Part shown: in pieces, positions 63,049 to 64,000 of the stretch
Numbering within the stretch: position 1 is the stretch's first letter
How the letters are laid out: every line of letters begins with the position of its first letter
Assembly: GCA_031420415.1 (NCBI GenBank)
Contig: JANOMT010000025.1
Location: forward strand, 1 to 64,000
Direction: 5' to 3'
From: JANYGA01 sp031420415
GTDB lineage: Bacteria; Vulcanimicrobiota; Vulcanimicrobiia; Vulcanimicrobiales; Vulcanimicrobiaceae
DNA: 64,000 bases
The notes under the pieces: generated by a model
Told to the model about the DNA's origin: nothing
Seen by the model: only the letters and a program-made list of their open reading frames with translations
Database searches by the model: none
Made by a program: the position numbers and the translations under genes

Positions 63049-64000
63049 GCACGACCTCCCGTCCCACACCCGTTCACGTCGCGCGCGCCGAGTCATTGTC
63101 GCCGTGCTCTCGTTCGCATTGCTCGTCGCCATATCGATTCTGTGGCCGATCCGCCCCGCGCAGATCGCGCGCGACGGTCGAGCGCTCGAACTCTTCGATC
63201 GCTATGGCACGCGTTTAGGGATGCTCTATAGCCGCGACGAGCGCCACGCCGTCGCGGTCCCTCTCCAACGCATCGCCCCCGCTTTTTTCGCAGCGCTCAT
63301 CGCGACCGAAGATCGCCGATTTTTCAGCCACGGCGCGATCGATCTGCTGGCCGCCGTTCGCGCCGCCGCCGTCGCGCTCGCGCAAAGGCGAGCACCGGGG
63401 GGCGCATCGACGATCACGATGCAACTCGCGCGTTTGCTGCATCCGATAACGCCCGACACGTTCGGAAAATTACGCGAAATCGTCGATGCCGCACGCATCG
63501 AGAGCGGCTTTTCAAAACGCGAGATCCTCGAGGCGTACGTCAATCGCGTGCCGATGGGCTCGAATATCTACGGCGTTGAAGCCGCGGCTCGAACGTACTT
63601 CGGAATCGACGCGGCCGACCTCGATCTCGCGCAGGCCGCATTCCTCGCGGCGCTTCCCAACGACCCCGTACGGCTCGATCCGTACCGCCATTTCGACGCA
63701 CTCGCCGCACGTCAGCGCCTCGTCCTCGCACGCATGGCCGATCAAGGCTTCGTCGATACGACGACCGCTGCGCGCGCGGGCAAGGAGCGGCTCGCGCTCG
63801 TCACACCAAGCGACGGCATCGTGGCCGCGCCGCACTTTCTCTTTTGGCTCACACCGCAGATCGACGCATCGACGACGAGCGTTGCGACGACGCTCGATCT
63901 CCCATTGCAGCGATTCGTGCAGGCCCAAGCACGAGATGTCGTCGGAGCGCTCGGCGCGCAGAACGTGCACGATGCGGCGGCGGTCGTCGTCGACAATCGT
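63047..64000 (+). CDS. pbpC: Penicillin-binding protein 1C, N-terminal part, cut by window edge
   Basis: The first 318 codons of a class A PBP. A short cytoplasmic tail (MHDLPSHTRSRRARR) precedes one TM helix (VIVAVLSFALLVAISILW). The glycosyltransferase (GT51) domain follows: motif 1 ALIATEDRRFFSHGAIDLLA (catalytic Glu), motif 2 GGASTITMQLARLLHP, then REIVDAARIESGFSKREILE, AYVNRVPMGSNIYGVEAAAR, TYFGIDAADLDLAQAAFLAA and DPVRLDPYRH. The frame ends at the linker to the transpeptidase (TTLDLPLQRFVQAQARDVVG). The ATG at 63047 overlaps the A2M ATG head to head (CATG); no SD is seen for pbpC. Confidence 0.92.
   Translation, partial: MHDLPSHTRSRRARRVIVAVLSFALLVAISILWPIRPAQIARDGRALELFDRYGTRLGMLYSRDERHAVAVPLQRIAPAFFAALIATEDRRFFSHGAIDLLAAVRAAAVALAQRRAPGGASTITMQLARLLHPITPDTFGKLREIVDAARIESGFSKREILEAYVNRVPMGSNIYGVEAAARTYFGIDAADLDLAQAAFLAALPNDPVRLDPYRHFDALAARQRLVLARMADQGFVDTTTAARAGKERLALVTPSDGIVAAPHFLFWLTPQIDASTTSVATTLDLPLQRFVQAQARDVVGALGAQNVHDAAAVVVDNR

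Noticed and set aside
1..64000. CRISPR array
   Set aside because: No regularly spaced repeats of CRISPR size were seen; the only tandem repeats are the coding 42-bp units near 2.3 kb.
1..64000. HIP1-like enrichment of GCGATCGC / CGATCG palindromes
   Set aside because: The motif is frequent, but this follows from preferred Asp-Arg, Ile-Ala and Ser-Ile codons (GAT-CGC, ATC-GCG, TCG-ATC) in a high-GC genome; without a Markov-model count I cannot call it enriched.

Overview
The window is about 64 kb of GC-rich bacterial chromosome. It has many GATCG-containing codons, start codons with and without Shine-Dalgarno (SD) sequences, lipoproteins, and one predicted outer-membrane barrel, so a diderm cell is likely. 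The left edge carries the start of a form I RuBisCO large subunit. RuBisCO, a diderm envelope, PilJ/GGDEF signalling and this gene set fit an uncultured soil or vent lineage such as Eremiobacterota (WPS-2/Vulcanimicrobiota). That placement is inference; no 16S rRNA or ribosomal protein gene is present.

Region 1 (1-11.7 kb): cbbL start, two paralogous coiled-coil genes around a dead LuxR-type regulator, an HTH-less TPR protein, an exported trypsin-like protease overlapping an exported alpha/beta hydrolase, a secreted protein, a tiny gene, a broken ssb abutting a rearranged IS3 element, tRNA-Glu and tRNA-Met/Ile2, and a dead DUF2075 helicase.

Region 2 (11.9-24.6 kb): a nucleic-acid and defence-flavoured block. 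It holds a RecB-nuclease/RNase H-like/SF1 helicase giant, an ADP-ribosylglycohydrolase coupled to a small unknown protein, antitoxin-like fragments, a NERD nuclease-helicase, a WYL regulator and a GGDEF-EAL protein. Between them lie genes broken by single nonsense codons.

Region 3 (24.6-37.6 kb): prolyl oligopeptidase, decayed ArdC antirestriction and SRAP genes (old plasmid or ICE cargo), a hydrolase-subtilase-membrane protein module, a double CDGSH iron-sulfur protein, a DUF6529 gene with two amber codons, and an ABC ATPase whose permease is fused by deletion to the tail of a DesR-like regulator.

Region 4 (37.8-47.5 kb): envelope and secondary-metabolism enzymes: dimethylformamidase-like protein, polysaccharide deacetylase, peptidoglycan-binding protein, FAD oxidoreductase, lipoproteins, SGNH hydrolase, barrel protein and SnoaL-like protein.

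Region 5 (47.7-64 kb): dense core genes: diguanylate cyclase, RutE-like nitroreductase, eno, ndk, birA, a DJ-1-like protein, archaemetzincin, acpS, nnr, a MetB-type enzyme, and alpha-2-macroglobulin divergent from pbpC, which runs off the right edge.

Main themes are (a) many genes killed by nonsense codons while the frame stays intact, (b) two independent serine protease plus alpha/beta hydrolase gene pairs, and (c) a NERD-helicase/WYL locus that is a candidate defence system.
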